A stretch of 64,000 nt of DNA from Bombyx mori (taxonomy: Eukaryota; Arthropoda; Insecta; Lepidoptera; Bombycidae). Position 1 is the stretch's first letter, and each line of letters opens with the position of its first letter. Below are positions 61,876-64,000 of the stretch, piece after piece. Position numbers and translations under genes: made by a program. The stretch is taken from contig NC_085112.1 of the NCBI RefSeq assembly GCF_030269925.1, positions 13,021,501 through 13,085,500 on the forward strand, written 5' to 3'. Below the pieces are notes generated by a model. It did not search any database. It was not told the DNA's origin and saw only the letters and a program-made list of their open reading frames with translations.

Positions 61876-62944
61876 TGAGCTATTAAGAACAGGCGAATAG
61901 AGGATTGTTGTTAATATTCAAACGAGGTTTGAGGAGAAAGTAGGTAGGCAGCGGTTCGAGCCCTATCATTGTTAATGTCTATGGGAGACCATAATCACTC
62001 ATTAGGTCAGCGGTTCTCAACCTTTTTCTAGTCAACCACACATATTCTTTACAAATTCGCGACATCCAGTAAGTATTGATACGTTTTATAATATACGTAA
62101 TTTATTTATTAAACGTCCATTAAATAGTTAATATTTGCTCCATGCGTCTGCATACGTCATATGAGGCGAGGCATTTCCTCCAGTCAATTTAAATAAAATT
62201 GTCTTATTTGTAAATGTCGCGAGACGATGATTGATAACCTAAAGAGATGTATGCTTCGTCTGTCTTAAAGAATCTTAAACTTGTTTTTTTTTCGCACGTA
62301 TTTTTGAGCTTGTATTTGCTTCGCATAGAACTGGAAACCTTAGCTTGGAACCATATGACCGAGTCATATTTGTTCGGTTTCTTATTAACTATTCATAATA
62401 ATATCTGGACCGACTGTGATCAGGTAAGATTATAGATTATGACTAATTCAGGATTTGTGAACTAATTTGCATTCCAATTCTAAACAAAAAAGAATGAAAT
62501 AGAACATTTATGTATGCTTCCACGATGAATCTTAAAACATATTTTTATAGTGTAGTTAAAAACAAAAATTAAATATAAGACAAACCTGCTTAATGTTTAT
62601 TTTTATTTTGCTTGAGAGAAATATCTATACATCTGACATGTAGTGCCATCTAGTTGTGGACGACGAAGTGCGTATTAGTTTGAAAGTCTACTAATAGATG
62701 TCGCTAGTTGGATCATCCGAAATAAATTGCCGAAGTTCATTATCTACATTTAGACTCAGCATATCACCATGAATCGACTACTTTTTGGAAATTATACGGG
62801 CAGTGAAAATAGTAATACCGACACTATCGTGTACATGTCGTGTATTTGCAGCAGATACTTAAAAATTTATTGGAGTTTGCCTATTACTTTTTATGATTAA
62901 CAATTAATACTCGGTCACGTTCCGCTGATACTAACTTTTTTTTT
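61876..62944. other. CNOT6 intron 3 (partial), nothing recognised
   Basis: Includes a short eroded retroelement end near 61940-62010 (GTAGGCAGCGGTTCGAGCCC). Otherwise AT-rich. Confidence 0.5.
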
Positions 62945-63040
62945 GTTTTTGTTTTTCTTGCCCATGCTGATAGCCGTGGTGCTTGAGGTACCTAAAAGTA
63001 CCGTTAATGGATCGGGAGGATCCGTAATGACGTGTATGAC
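62945..63040 (-). mobile_element. Jockey-like LINE 3' fragment with internal deletion
   Basis: CATGCTGATAGCC is joined directly to GTGGTGCTTGAGGTACC, so about 200 bp present in the 43405-43725 copy are missing. Confidence 0.55.
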
Positions 63041-63280
63041 ACTATCGCTAATTGTATGAGAAACATCGATTTTTCGAAAGTAATCGCGCGCCACCTGTCT
63101 TGCAGTTATATCCCTGATTTGTTAGGATGATCAATTAACAGTCGTCCTTTAACTATAAGACAGACGTTTTTATTTTTCTAGAGCTTTAGCGTCAATTCGA
63201 ATGAGACCCAAAAGTAAACAGTTGGTGAACTTTTAATCCCAAAAAAATATCTAATTTATTAAAGCATCATTTCAAATTAC

Positions 63281-63523
63281 TTTTTTTTTATTGCTGAGAT
63301 GGGTAGACGAGCTCACAGCCCACCTGGTGTTAAGTGGTTACTGGAGCCCATAGACATCTATAACGTAAATGCGCCATCCATCTTGAGATATAAGTTCTAA
63401 GGTCTCAAGTATAGTTACAACGGCTGCCCCACCCTTCAAACCGAAATACATTACTGCTTCACGGCAGAAATAGGCAGGGCGGGGTACCTACCCACGCGGA
63501 CTCCAAGAAGTCCTATCACCAAT
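63281..63523 (-). mobile_element. Bm1 SINE, 5'-truncated
   Basis: TTATTGCTGAGATGGGTAG to AGTCCTATCACCAATA. Confidence 0.92.
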
Positions 63524-63869
63524 ACTTTTTATTAAGAAATCAGTTTTTGTTCGGATAACAGTGCGTTGGTTATATTCTACTATAGCCCGTGTCCTATTCA
63601 AATGCATTGTGAAGTTTCATTAAACTCCGTCCAGTTGTTTCGTGTGAAAAACTAATAAGCGTCATTAGAAACTTCCCGAACAATATTAGTAGTCGGGTTA
63701 TTGTGCCTTCAATGAATCATACTTTTGATGCCTCACAATTACGCACGTGTAAATAGTAAAGAAATCGATTGCATCATAAACACATGAGTTATAGATTTTT
63801 AAGAAAATTAATAAATCCTACTTAGGACGTATTTGCGTGTTATTAGCCAATACTTTTTTATACCTACTT

Positions 63870-64000
63870 TTGCTAGTGGGGTTACTCTAGCTTCACCGGA
63901 CGTGGAAGCCAATGCGGATTAGTATCATCGTCCCGCTTTATCTGCTGCGACGCAATAATGCTTACCGCTTGTCGGATGAGGCAGCCATCATACCATAAAA
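63870..64000 (+). mobile_element. Very diverged Bm1-like fragment at window end
   Basis: CTGCTGCGACGCAATAATGC and GGATGAGGCAGCCATCA follow the family's order; otherwise eroded. Confidence 0.4.

Noticed and set aside
1..64000. CRISPR array, phage defence system or biosynthetic cluster
   Set aside because: No regularly spaced repeats and no bacterial-type gene organisation; all real genes are spliced animal genes.

Overview
The window is nuclear DNA of a lepidopteran, almost certainly the silkworm Bombyx mori or a close relative. Coding information sits in short GT-AG-spliced exons, introns are AT-rich, and the space between them holds more than thirty copies of a tRNA-derived SINE that I recognise as Bm1. 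3' ends of Jockey-like and RTE-like LINEs, Helitrons and MITEs are also present. I see no bacterial-type features, true tRNA or rRNA genes, or CRISPR array.

Layout. (1) 1-14.8 kb, plus strand: the last nine exons of DHKTD1 (2-oxoadipate dehydrogenase E1), with its introns filled by transposons, including a 5'-truncated Jockey-type LINE with a 13-bp target-site duplication. (2) 16.5-17.2 kb, plus: a two-exon gene for a small lysine-rich protein of the SMKR1 type. (3) 18.8-21.7 kb, plus: a six-exon cytosolic HSP70 gene of 629 residues that ends EEVN rather than EEVD; its start codon lies about 30 bp from a LINE fragment. (4) 21.8-27.3 kb: intergenic, with a MITE carrying 47-bp inverted repeats that was later hit by a Bm1. 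(5) 27.3-44.0 kb, minus: a TMEM135-like membrane protein gene with two alternative or duplicated first exons and an R1-clade LINE (35.7-38.8 kb, 13-bp target-site duplication) in its first intron. (6) 46.5-64 kb, plus: an unrecognised 133-codon reading frame, then the first three coding exons (leucine-rich repeats) of CNOT6/twin, the CCR4 deadenylase. Its nuclease domain lies beyond the window. A probable solo LTR containing a perfect 24-bp hairpin ends 48 bp before CNOT6 exon 2.

The host genes do unrelated jobs: mitochondrial lysine/tryptophan degradation, probable cilium/sperm function, protein folding, a peroxisomal/mitochondrial membrane protein and mRNA deadenylation. They form no operon or cluster. 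The most interesting signals are gene-structure ones (alternative TMEM135 first exons, EEVN, an in-frame 90-nt intron, a GC-AG intron) and traces of how transposons reshaped the locus (nested insertions with target-site duplications, and a duplicated piece of TMEM135 inside DHKTD1). I found no defence island or other clearly new multi-gene system.
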